Shown: one piece after another, positions 37,379-50,611 of the stretch
Layout: every line of letters starts with the position of its first letter
Numbering within the stretch: position 1 is the first letter of the stretch
Assembly: GCF_910591885.1 (NCBI RefSeq)
Contig: NC_063283.1
Span: forward strand, 10,959,001-11,023,000
Length of the DNA stretch: 64,000 nt
From: Bombus terrestris
Taxonomy: Eukaryota; Arthropoda; Insecta; Hymenoptera; Apidae
Reading direction: 5' to 3'
Notes under the pieces: generated by a model
What the model was told of the DNA's origin: nothing
Seen by the model: the letters and a program-made list of their open reading frames with translations, nothing else
Database searches by the model: none
Position numbers and translations under genes: made by a program

Positions 37379-40300
37379 TTAGTCTCCTTTTGACTCACTC
37401 GAATCATTCGTTGCTCTCGGTTTTACATAATTCTTCCGCTTATATTGATGAAATACTTCGATGTTATCTTCGTAGGGTTTCGTAAAGAACCAATCGATTT
37501 CCTCCGCAGCAAGGTAACACGCACCCAATGCAGCTGTTGCTGTTAAGCGAATCATAGTTAATTCATCCAGTGCACGAGATTCATGGATTTCATCGATGAA
37601 AACGTCCTTCATAACATCCCATGATTTCCAAACCGATCCCACGCAGACAACCTTTAATCCACCCTTAGCTAACTTGAGATCCTAAAGAACCATATTTCTC
37701 GTACATAACACGATCGAACAGGATGCTTCTCAAAATTCTCCAAATTTTTCAAATTTTTATATGAATTTGCAAACCAGAATAAGCGACTCACATTATGGGC
37801 TTTTCTTGAAAGAGCTATAATATGCTTCGCGAGGTATCTGCCATTTTCCGAAATAATATATAAACAGAGTGGATCTTTTTTCTCACAACCTGTCACAATC
37901 TCCTTGGCAAACATAGCAAAAATGCTTTTATTGAAATCTTTATAAAAATGCGGCAATATCTCCGTCTTATCAGTTACGTTGAAATAATGCCTCATAGCTG
38001 GCCATACGTAGCTTATGGGTTTAGGAGCTGGAGCTAAGCCATCGATATCGTCGAATACGTATTTACAAGCTCTATGGGCGATCCAGAAAGCTGAAAATCC
38101 ATCTTTTTCGTAATTACACCGCTGATGTTTATTATGCAAATTCATATTTTTGTGAACATAATTTTAAAAGTAGTATTTAAGCGTAGATTTGTTTCATCTA
38201 GTAAATGATCATAGAAAGAGAACACGATAAACAATTTTAAGAATCACCAAATGACAAAATAAATATACTCTAATCACCAAATGGCAAAATAAAAAGTCAA
38301 CAAAAATCAATCTTCCGCGTTTCTCTTATACGTTCTTGAAATATTATAACGAATACTACACTTTGGATAATTTATATATCTTTACACGTTATATGCATTT
38401 TGTGCACTTTTGCGTTATTAAACTTCTCAGAAATGTATAAACACATGCATCTAGTAATAATTATACAAGAAAATAAGTGGATGATCAAAAATAAAGAATT
38501 CTCTATGTTAGAACCTCAATGAAATATACAAACTGTTCAAAGTCATATCTCTCCATCCTTATGAGTTATACATAAACAATTCCCATCACGTACCACTGCC
38601 TTCGTCCCCCATGAAATGTCCCCATCCGCCGCACCTTATGATTGTTCCATCTAAATTCATCAGCAATGCGTTGCTACCGGTGCCAGCGATTAGAACTATC
38701 CCACCGTTTGGCAAACCAGTCCTGAGACTACCGATGGCATCTGAATTGACATAATAAGCTTTAGCGACATTTGGATACTTCTCTTTCATCATTGCTGTAA
38801 GTTGACGGTCGGTGCTTTCCTCTCCACATCCGCTTAGGGTAAGACCCTGATTGTTTAATTGATTAGAATTTCTTTAAATTAAACAATTCATTTAATCCAT
38901 CAAACGATAAGAACGATCGCTTATCATACGATTCTCTAGAGACTTATCTACGAACTAGTCATCGGTATACATAGTTCTCAGGAATCGTGATAATTATTTT
39001 ATATTTACCAAACAATCTAAAGGAATCAATTCAGATATTCCTATACTCTGTTTCCCTCTTTCGACCATGGCGTTGATTCTTGCAGTTGCTTCCGCCATTC
39101 CGAGTAGCTGAGTAGAGAAATAAGTCAAATAGTAAAAAGCGAAATAAAATAATTATAAAAGAATTTTTAAGCTAATTATAAAACTTCTGTAACTTATTAC
39201 TTTCTTACTTATATATGTAATTTGCTTATTATATAAGGTTACTTAAGAAGGTTAAGCTAACTTAAGAACAATAGTATTTTATAATTATACATAAATTTTA
39301 TATTTTATATATGGATGGTTGAGAATCATAGTGGCGTAAGTTAATTCGTCACTACCTTTTTTTTATGTGAATTAAAGGGGCGGTACTTATAAAAATTGAA
39401 ATACACGATTACATACAGATTCTCAAAATCTTGATTTACTCGCTACAATGATTTTCAGCCCACCACATATGATTATAATTAAAAAATGAATAAATAAAAT
39501 AATTAAAAAAAAATAATAACAATAAAAATGAGAAATTAGTAGAAACGGGATGAATAATAATTGTTAAAAAGTTGGGTTAATCAATTACCCAATGATTGGT
39601 GCTCGGCCCCTTGACTTCCGTCAATGGTGTCCCTTTGCCATCGATGATGACCAGCGTCGACTGCGTCCCGCCGCTGAGAATTATTAAATTCACGTCAATT
39701 CGTTAATCCGTTATTTTTTTGATAGTTGGTGAAGTCTCTGAACCGTTCTTGATCATATGGTTATTTGTAGTGACAATAGGATGAGAAGCTAGATAGAAGT
39801 TAAAAGCAGAAAGCATGTACGCCCTGTTAGAATCACTTAACGTAATCATGATCGAAATAAAAGGTGACTTGCTTTCATTTCATCTACGTTTGAGTTATAC
39901 CGAGAAATGTGTAGAATAAAATTACATACGTCGTAATACTGAGTTTCTTAAGTTTGCAAAAAAAAAATGTCTTCATGTTTTTACGTTAATTTTAATGAAT
40001 AAAATAACGTGTAATTTAAATAGTTCTTTGAACTGATTTGATTTTATATTTTGAATAAAACGAGTTTGCGATTGCAGTATAAAGGTTTACTGGCAAATAT
40101 ACATTTGCCGATAATCATACAGAAAAATTGGAAAAATTTACTTCGAAATACTTCGTTCTCATGTTTACTATCATTTATATTATTAACAAACCTTTTCTTG
40201 TGGAAATTAATTCTTAACATGATTGCAAATACGAGATAATTAAATGTATTTCCTACAATATTATAAAACGACGATTTTATCTGAATGCGCCAGAATTAAA

Positions 40301-40736
40301 ATCATGCGGTACATTTATATACGTAAGCACAGATACGATATGATAATATATTTTCGTAAACAAGGATGATGGATGAATTCTAATTGGATCTTATCGGTGA
40401 ACATTAATGAGAAATACATTTATTAGCCGCAACTGCTACTCCACGATACCGTTATTTAGTTTTAGATAAGTAGCGCTAAAACTTCTTAGTATTTTCAGTA
40501 TGTAACAAAAATTTCGAGAAAAGAACAAAAATAGGAAAAAGACAAAAAGAGATTACTCACCCATCGATGCCGCCAATTCTAATTTCTTCCGGATGTTCTG
40601 GTAGCTCTATCTTAGACATACTCTCTTTGTCGGATAATTCTGTTGGTCGTCTTTGTCTTCTCAACTCCCTACGAAGCTCAAACTCATCGATACGTTTCTG
40701 TTTTTCTTTCTTTCGTCCCCTTCTCTTTCCTACCAT
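37379..40736 (-). CDS. N-acetyl-D-glucosamine kinase (6 exons, 404 aa)
   Basis: NAGK phosphorylates salvaged GlcNAc to GlcNAc-6-phosphate with ATP; it is a sugar kinase of the actin/Hsp70-like ATPase fold. Exons, 5' to 3' on the minus strand: 40736-40561, 39673-39589, 39107-39009, 38846-38594, 38090-37792, 37681-37379; 1215 nt in frame. Seen: the N-terminal phosphate loop GIDGGGTQSTLVI, the STNHW sugar-side motif, GLTLSGCG, VLIAGTGSNALL (second phosphate motif), CGGWGHFMGDEGS, the AFWIAHRA helix and CVGSVWKSW. These match the vertebrate enzyme in order. The first ATG adds about 39 basic residues (MVGKRRGRKKEKQKR...) that mammalian NAGK lacks; an internal in-frame ATG at 40619 would give the conventional start (MSKIELPE). 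An in-frame TAA lies upstream of 40736. Confidence 0.95.
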
Positions 40737-41826
40737 TTTTTTAATCAGACAATTTAAAATTTCTTTCGCTTGTGATTTCTTTCGTTGACAAAAGGATCCA
40801 GCAATTTGAGGGCGGGATTTAAACGAACATGCTTATCTGATAACGCACGAGTTAGGAAAAATAATTCAAACATTGCCAATTATTCTGTATTACAAATCAA
40901 ATAGATCAACAGAAAACATACAGAAATATAATAACAACTCTATATAATCTAATATAATATTGAAATACATATTTCTTGTCTTGTCACACAAATTTTAAAT
41001 ATTTAAATTTCACTTATAAAATGAGACGTACATTAATCGATTAGCGATATTGACATGTATACACGTATGCACAATATACGTTTAGCATTTTCGTGTCAAC
41101 TTACTATGTATAAAGATTCAACAACTCTTGAGGTACGATTAAACGAGCATATGTCAGACAAATATTAGATTTGTGGAGTAGTAACAGTAGTTGTATCGAG
41201 TAGCAACAGAGGCGGAAGAGGTACGGCGTGTACCGTGACTGCTGCGATGACTGGTGCTCGCTGGATCAGTCTGCAAATCACTAGAGAATCGCTTTACTAA
41301 GTGAAGTTTGCTTTCGTTCGTTGCCGTTGCGTTTTTCATGTTACATGGCATTTAGATGTTGCATTCACTTCAACTAATTGTAAATTCTGTGTTCTGTGAA
41401 ATATCTGGGAAAGGGAGGGGATTTTCAACCTAATATCAACTTAAAAAGCTGACAGTTTGTCGACAACGTGTTTCTAACACTCTCCTAATTCCCGACATCG
41501 GTGAGGAGTCTTACGTACTATATACAGGTGTCACTACAGCGCGCAAATCACGAGCGCCATCTGATGACAGCCGCCGAAATGATCACTTTCAGAAAAGTCA
41601 CTAGACTATACCATCTACGTGAAAAATCCGGCAAGTGTCGTATTCCGTGGTTGCGACACCGTGAGAGCCGCGCGGTGGAGACCGCACACTTTCGACTCTC
41701 GACTTCGGCAGTCGCGCAGCGAATAAAGCGAGTTGCATCGAAAACGCGAGCGAGAAAGGTGCCCCATATGTATCTCGTCCGGTGCGTCGCCGTCGGCCAT
41801 TGTCTCTGACATGGAAGCCTATCAAA
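40737..41826. promoter_or_regulatory. Divergent intergenic region, NAGK / attractin
   Basis: The two start codons face away from each other about 1.1 kb apart. The half near NAGK is AT-rich; from about 41200 the DNA becomes GC-rich up to the attractin start, as expected for a promoter and 5' untranslated region. The open frames here on both strands are short and unlike known proteins. Confidence 0.5.
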
Positions 41827-44800
41827 ATGGCAGAGGTCGTGCAGATGTTTTTGTTCCTATATAAATCGAAATACCGTCGGAAAGGGCAGTGCCGTGAGGT
41901 GGTACGGGATCAGTGCGGTGTAATTGCAGTGCCGTGGCCGATACTGTGGGCGGCGCTGATCTGTTGGGTGGTGCACGTAACTGCGGCCGCCTCCTCCTCC
42001 TCGTCGTCGCTGACGACGGAAACGACCTGCGACACGGACAGTTGCGTCAACGGGGACTGTGTCAATGGCACCTGCGTGTGCCACGAGGGTTGGCAGGGCT
42101 TGGCGTGCCAATTCTGCGGCGGAAAAGTCAGGTGAGTGATGAAAGAATGTGCGAGCATAGCTTACACGTCTCGTGCCCTATAGTATGCCAGCTTTCCAAT
42201 ACGAATACGATTATTGTATAGACTATCGTACATTTGATTTTCTACGAAGGAACTCATAGGGAAAGACTATGAAATCATATGTATATTTGGAGATACGATG
42301 GGAAAAATAAACAGGAAGGTAAGATCGAATGCGCGAGCATGTCCCTCTCGTTTCTCTCATTTGAGGCCCATCTCATTACTAATCTCGTTACAAGTCTCGT
42401 TACTAATCTCGTTACTAATCTCGTTACTAATCTCGTTATTATATGAAATATTACACATAGGTGTTTCTGACAAATACATCGATAGAAGAAGTTTATACGA
42501 AATTATACGTGCCAAGATACGACTGGAGAAACAAACAGGCTAACTGTACATTCCGTGGTGCCCGTACAACGGTATTGACGGGTTTTTAGGTCGACTTGGT
42601 CTCTTCAGAGGCTTTGATCATCTTCCTATAAACCCTTTTACCGAGGAGATACGTAAATAAATAGTGCAAGAGAGCGCGGAACGTGCGTACGCGCGGCTTA
42701 CCCGGATTTAATTGCAGTGCTGTGTGTGCGCGTCTCATGGTCCTTCGTTCAGAAGAGGGATAGAAGAGGGATGTTCGGTCATTGTCTGCGGCCGTGGTTG
42801 ACAATAAGGAATTAGGGAGTAATCGGGACATCAGAGAATCTAACGGTGACGGTGATGGTGACGGTGACGGTGACGGTGACGGTGACGGTGACGGTGACGA
42901 TGATGGTGACGATGACGGTGACGGTGACGGTGACAGTGACGGTGACAGTGACGATGACAGTGACCGCGGAAATACACGACCCGTGGTATTTTAAGGCTTA
43001 ACTCAAGTCGGGGGATTAGATTTTGCGTGGATCGATCGCGACAGGTTTAAACTTGACAGGGAAACTACGGTTTCCGCCACTGTCAAGGCTGGTTCGCTTT
43101 TTACGCGCGCTTAACGTAATAATCCCATCGTAAACGAACACCGACGACGATCATATTGGATAGGATCGAGACCTGCGCTTCAGTGTACTTGTGCAATGTT
43201 TATTGTAAAATCGTACGTAGGCACTTGAGAATAGTCGACGTCTCTGCCATGCGTTGAGCAATTGCGGTGAAATCTGACGCGAACGTCGCTTGGGAACTAC
43301 TCTCTCTTTGTCGCATTTTGTACTTTGCTTCGTTGTATCGGAATACAGAGAAGTTGATAACGGTCGCTCGAGTCCGAACACATTGGGGTATTTGCATTGA
43401 ATGAAAAGCTACTAGACAATATTGTTTTTATATCTCAATTATCTCGTCAGAGTTTTCAATATGACCGATTCGTAATTTTTATAGATTCACGAAGCAGACG
43501 AAGCAGTTTCAGAGAGTTTAACGAATTGTTGTGTAATATGCGAATGAATGTTTGTTTTTCTCTTTATGTTATATAATTATCCGTATAGTATACGTTTCAT
43601 TTGAATTCCACACGTTTTCTACTTTAGTCGCTGATAATCTCAGCGATCATCAAGATAATCTGTTATTTATATCGTTTAGACACACAGTAAGCAGATGGTG
43701 CAACTTTTTTATGTAAAAATAAAATTAAAAAAAAAATTGATTTTCGATCTAATTTTCAACGTAAGCACCCCACTGTGAGCAGGTTACGTTTTTATGAAAC
43801 GTATCACGAATACGTACATACCGTTTTCTCTAAGTTCTATAAATATTGTCTGGACTCGACAAAGGAACAGTTTCGACAAAGAATTCCTAAAGATTTGCTT
43901 ACGTGTGCCCGATCGTATTTCACCAATGAACACTATACATTATACATTGTACGTTACGCTCGCGTGCTTCGCGATAATACGTAGTATATATGTAGTATAC
44001 TCCTGAAAAGTTCGTAGTCATATATCCGGCTCGTGAACGGAGTTTTGACACTTGGCTGACTGTAATTGGGTTATTTGATATTTGAATTTTCACTCTGAAC
44101 AAAACCAAAGAATACATTTTTAATATTGTTTTCTACGCACGCGTATGTATGTGTGCCCGTTATGTGATTTATACATGTTAAATACACGTACATATAATAC
44201 ATATAACTAAGAATTTATTTTCACACTGGCATTATGCACGATTTTTGTTTGCGAGTATAATTCCTACCGTTTACGAAAGTGTTATAAAATGAAATTTTAT
44301 ATGCAGCAATTGTTACTTAAAATCGTACATCCAGCAATTTAAATAGGTCTGAAAATCCATTTAAACGATTAAAGTTCATACAAAGAGATATAGTTTAATA
44401 CTTCCTTATTTGATATGTAATAAAAATCCTGATATGTAATTACCTGATATGTAATGAAAGTCCTGATAAAACGCTATTGTGTACTGTGGATAATAAGGCA
44501 AGTGGATCGTAAACGACCTAGTCATTATGGTTCGCGATCCGCGAATTTAACGACACCGATTGATCCGCGTAAAAATCTTGTAGTGGTGGACCTACTAGAT
44601 TCACTTAGATTCGAAACTCGATGTTATTCCAAAATTTCATCGTGCACTCGTGAGTAATTGGTGTTGGAAATAATCGCGCCTTCGGGGCGACATAAACACA
44701 AACCTACGTTCAATTAGAACGCAAAAAGAAAGAAAACAGTGAGAAAGAAGAGAGCGTTTCTTAACCAGGAAAACAACCGTACACGCGTTTGACGCATCGT

Positions 44801-47800
44801 GTGCACCTATTATTCTATGCTTGTCACGGACTAATGAGAGGAAAATGCTTCGCGATATACCACATGGTGCTGAGTGCGGTGTGGTTTATTTATCGCTTTT
44901 ATTTTCTTGTGTACGTGATCGCGACACGTGCCTCGAGGAATTCATCGAACGACGTATCTGTCGAATCATTGAACATTTATGCGTGCGTCTGACAAAGTAT
45001 ATACGCGCTGTGTGGAAAAAAATCGATGTTGTTTAAACGCACTTCGTATAATGTTGTTCATCTGAAATGTAAACAGAATCCAGTTGCCAGTGCGATGGTG
45101 AATGAGCGGTGACGCGACTACGATGGTTCGTTAATCAGTTCTACCTCTGCTCGCGTCTTCGCTACGACCCGCTCTAATTTGAAGTGCGCGCGCGTTAATT
45201 GTCGGGGACATGCGTGTTCTGTTTGGCCGCGTTTCGCACCTATGCAACTGGTCGACCGCATTATTTAAACGGTCTGTCAAGCTGCTGCTCGTGGCTTACG
45301 TTAGCTTTGTTGACTGTCTCGAGTCACGGTATGTGGAAACTTGAAGGTTGATTTATATTATATTCATATGTTAATACATATTATTAATATATATTATTAT
45401 TAATATATATTATTAATAATATACTAGTTCATGTCATATTAGCGTGAAATACAAGAACGGTATTTCACTATGTTATACAGTTTTACAAATTTATTTGTTA
45501 CAAGGGTATCACTATTATAGTCGCAAATTTTAAGATAATCATAATATTAGTTGGCTAACTCTATGTAATACCTAGATCTGTTAATCAATCTAGTCGATCT
45601 AGTTAGTCAAAGGCTTTATGGTTTCTAGGTGAGCGCATTCGACTATTATGGCCGACGATTATCAAGCGTATCATAATCCTAGCTAGGAAACTGTACTCTG
45701 TTTATTAATTACCATCGACGGTATTTATCAGCGATGTACCTTATGACAAGGTTTCGTTTATACCGTCTCCCTGTTTCTCTGTAATTTAATATCATTTATT
45801 GGACCAACCGAATCGATAACCGATGAACGCATAAGACTGTACTACTCTCTGTCGCATACCTTATCGCGGGATTAATTATTGTCATTAAGTGTTGATTGCT
45901 GTTCGAAACGAATTCGATCTCTTTCGAATCCCAGATTAATTAACATTCGGTATAAGTTTGAAACGCTTATTCGTAGGGCTCCGATGAATATTATTTAAGT
46001 TTACAGATGCGCCCAAAGTAGTTTACGAACGGTTGTTTTATCCTCTTTCGAGGTTTTCGTTATTCGTTCGATATTTCGTTAATTTTATTATTCGTATTTC
46101 GTTATTTTGTTCGAACAAAGTTTCGGCGAATGAAATTATTTCTACGAATCTTGAGAGGACATTATTGTCGCGTAAGTGTGTAGCGTTATCTACAGTTACA
46201 CGTGTACGTTCGCCATTGTTGAGAGACGACGGGGAACTTTGGTTCTCACCTCGGCCCTCCCAGCCTGCTCTTCCCGTTTTCGCTCGAAGAATTCGTCCCA
46301 TGTTGGCCCGTTCGCCGGCGTTGTTTCGCGTTGTTGTAACACGTGTATTCCCGGCTACCTGAACTGGCTCTGCGTTCTATGACCGTTTCGTTCCACCATC
46401 TAAATGTTGCGAGATGATAGAACTTGCTTGTTTACGGTTATTTTGCACCATGTTCAGACTATTTAACCCGTTATTTTATAATAATGATCAAATTGGTAGC
46501 AGCGATTAGTATTAGAAAGTGCAGTTGAGTCAAATTTCGACTTGGTCAAAATAGTAAAAATAACATAAATCGCATATACATAAAATGCATATACATAATA
46601 GGTAAGATGTACAAAATATAGTATTCGGTATAATATTTAATGGGTGAGATAAATTTTTGCTTAGGTACCATTCTGTAATTGTATATATTTATAGAAATAT
46701 AAATTTGCATAAACATTTATAGTTTACTTATCGATGTTAACGATGCTACAATTCAATGTTAAATTAAAAACTGAAGCAACTTTCGAGATGAACACAAAGT
46801 CACATGACTTAAATATTAAATTCTGTATTTAAGTTAAGCTCGTGGTCTGAAAAATTCCGTAACAGATTATAGATTATAGAGATAAATGTCGTGTTAGACA
46901 ATTAAATGTATTCTTGATCCTAATATTAATTCGAACATTGAGTCAAACGCTGAATCTCATACCGAGTCGATCGTTGTATATTCTCGACCAGATTTAAATG
47001 CATGCACAAATGGCGCAGTATTTAGAGGACGAAGGGGAGGAGTTTATGGACTGGGTGGCATTTAGAACGCTTTCCAATTTCCCTAGACTACTTAGCTTCT
47101 TGAACATATATGATGCTGGATTCTTCCGAATCAAATTGGAAGAAATTTACGAGGATTCTGGAATCGCGAGAAAACTTTTCATATTCGAAATATCTTTCTA
47201 TGTATTTCTCATATATGTTTTCCAAATATTTGCCTGATTAAGAAATTTGACTCCTTTGAAAAGTACAATGCCATCTACGTGCATCGTTTCATTTAATATG
47301 CGTACAAATAATAACTTTCGTATTTGTATGATACGTATACGTCTCTCTCTCTCTCTCTCTCTCTCTCACTGCACCGTTTCTCATTATATAAATCAAAGTT
47401 TTTGTATGAAAACGGATAGACAGACGCAACAACCTGATTGCGTGTTTACTTCGTTGCACGACACGTACTAATATACATATTCTAAATGAAAAATAATTAC
47501 ACATGCGAAACCAATAATCATCTTTGTTCATGATAATTTGACAATCATTCCAAAGATTCTAACGTCTAAAATTTTTAATCGTAAAGTGCATTTATAAAAT
47601 CGATATTTCTCTATATCATACGGTGGAAATTTCTAATTCAAAGTTTAATCAACAGTTTGAAATTTAATCAACGATCGATTCAACACAGAATCGAGTGAAA
47701 TATTAACTCAACGTATATACGATTTAACTTGAGCTTAGAACTTGACGTAGGATTCAGGACTTATTTGAATTGGTGTTTATTTAAATATACAACCATGAAA

Positions 47801-50573
47801 TCTTCAAACCATCAACTGCAAATTTCGCTCGATGTTCTGTCTAACGAATATCCTTCATTTAAAATACCCAAGTGAGAAATAGCCAAAATTCATAAGTCAC
47901 CTCAACATTTGAACAGCCAGCCTGCGACACCTGACTCAACGTTTCAACGAGCATTCGTTTTATGCGGAATCGCGATCCATCGAATGATATTTCAGCTTTC
48001 GCTACAGGGTCACTCGTTCGATGTTGTTGAAACGCCACGAAGCTACTGGGCGCGACGACGCGGCGCGTGGACAAAAACCGGCTCGGGAACCGGTAGAATT
48101 CGATCACGCTCGGTGTGTTTCGCGTGGATACGGCACGACACAAATCTAGAAAGTAACTTGCCAATGCCCTCCTGGTCGAAAATTGGCGAATTTCTATGTC
48201 TTCCTTTCGCGTCGACGTAGCTTACCAGCTATATGGCGGGAGTGCGATCAATGGCATCGTGTCGGTTTCCTCGGTGTGGTTTTATCCCTTCTATCTTATC
48301 ATTGTATTACGAATCGACTAAAACTTTATATAATACTCATCCCGCTGGAATAACAGATATACCGAGAATCAGGAAACATCACGAATGTTCGATAAAACCG
48401 TGAAATTGTTCGTTTAAATTAATCAGTGTGATTATTTGAAGTAAATTATTTAAGTCCTTTCAGATGAACTTTTCTTTCGATAATATATACAATAACGTAA
48501 CTGTAAGGATTAGAAGGAAGCTTCTACGATCGATCGATCGGAAATGCCGCGTACATGCGAAGAAACAATAGATACGTATTTATTTGGCGGTAAATTAACC
48601 AACTACCGCTACAATGACGACAATGGCGACAATGGTCCAAGAAAATGACGCTCGGTTATTAACGAGTGCATCAATAAAACAGAATGGTAATTAAGCTCGG
48701 CACATTTTTGAATTCGATCGATGGCTACTTAAATAGACAATTATCCGGCTATCGAACCGTGTAGATAATAGATACACTCTGTGGCTCGTCCAAATGTAAA
48801 CACATTGAAATCATAACCCCAATTGTTCCAAGTTAATTGACTTATTAATTTATGCTTGGTTATTTTACTTTCTCTGGTCGATACAGATATTTGTAATATT
48901 TGTATATGAGAATATATTAGTTACGATCGGTTACTTGGCCTTCAGTTATTTACTCTAATTCTATATTTTATCTGAAAAGTATATTCTGCCGTAGAAGTGG
49001 TTGGGGATTAAATTAAATGGTGTAATTAGAAGGTTAGTAAAATGAAAGAGTGAATTACAGAACTATCTTTCTAAAAGTAGCATCATTTTTTAAATAAATA
49101 GAAAATCTGTAATTAGAAAATTAATAAAATTAGAAGAAGCTGAAACTTTATATGACGGTTACCTATTTGGTTAGGTATTGTTAATTTGATACGTTGTGCT
49201 AGTAATCAAAATCAGTGGGCGTAAGAAAATAGATTAAATACTGTAATTGGAAAATTACATTGCAGTTTTCTAACAGTCACGTATATCAGGGTTATTTATT
49301 TACTTCAATACCACAATCGTTCGCTCTATTTCACGAATCGAGGACAAGGATTATCTTGTCTGCAAGATACTAAAAATACTGCAGTTACGAAATTAATAAA
49401 AGAAGACGTATTTTACTTTATTATTACTGGCTATTCGAATATCGAAGAAACAGAAAGTTACGCTTACTTCGAACGTTTATATCTCAATTTTATTCTTTTT
49501 CCAACGAAATAATCAAATTTCTAATATTTTCATTATAGATATATATATATATATATAGATCGATGACGACAGATTTAGTAAGATTGAATCGAAAAATCAT
49601 CTATAAAGATCTAGTATTTATTCGTGTTTTTTCAAATTTACGAAACTTTTTCTAGCGATGGCAAAAACGTTATTAAATCGAGAAGGATTGAAAATAGGCG
49701 GCAAACGATGCAAGCAACGAGAAAGTACAAACTAATTTTTTTAATGGAATATAAGTTATAATACAATATATAGTGGAATATAAGTCAATTTAAAAAAAAA
49801 AAAAAAAAAAAAGGAATAGCTGAAAGAAATGGATAAAAAAAGAAAAAAAGGTAAGAAACATTCATCACGCGGATTACGTTTCTCCTTAGTACCATAGGTC
49901 TCATAAAAATCCAGTCAGTCAGCCAGCCAGAGTTCCAAAATCACGTATTTTCTTGTAAATCTTGAGCACCCTTCAGCAGACGTTCTTCTTCCGAATGCTT
50001 CCCTTCATGGTTCACGCCGATGCTCCATCGTAAATATCCATCGTGTCTTCCTTCTTTGTTCCGGTTTATTCGCTTAATTCCCGTTGCGCGATTAGTTATC
50101 GTTCAAATCTTTTTTTCTATTAACAATATTTCTCTATTAATAATAGTTTTGTATCGCCGCAATTTTTATCATATGTTTTGCGAAGAAATTTTTAGACGTC
50201 GATTAGTTCGAATGTTCTATTTGAAACAACCGAGAGAATTACAAACACGTATCGTTATTATTTATAATTATTCCGCAACAGCCTATACCTATAATTATTT
50301 ATTATTGATAATAATACGTACTGACTATTTAAACGCTTCGGACAGGGCATTTTAACGTAGGAAAGGCTCAAACTCGTATTTAATTTGTTAGTTCGTTAGT
50401 TACGAATTTTTTGACAATTTGTGGAAAATTGAGAAGAAAAGCTAACCTAAACGTTGTTCTGTGTTTACATGATTTTGTCCTGAAAACCTTGTCTTTTCTT
50501 AGATTCGTATAGATATTTTGAGACGATAGATATAATATTCCCTTGACGGTTCGCTGCAGCGCTTTATTGCAAG

Positions 50574-50611
<38 letters not shown>

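Noticed and set aside
41782..41826. Upstream extension of attractin from 41782
   Set aside because: The codon there is GTG, not ATG; the ATG at 41827 has strong context and starts the leader region.
42782..42994. Glycine-aspartate repeat reading frame
   Set aside because: It is produced by the GGTGAC microsatellite inside an intron, with no conserved flanks.
49792..49812. Poly(A) tail of an inserted retrotransposon
   Set aside because: No reverse-transcriptase remnant or target duplication is visible next to it.
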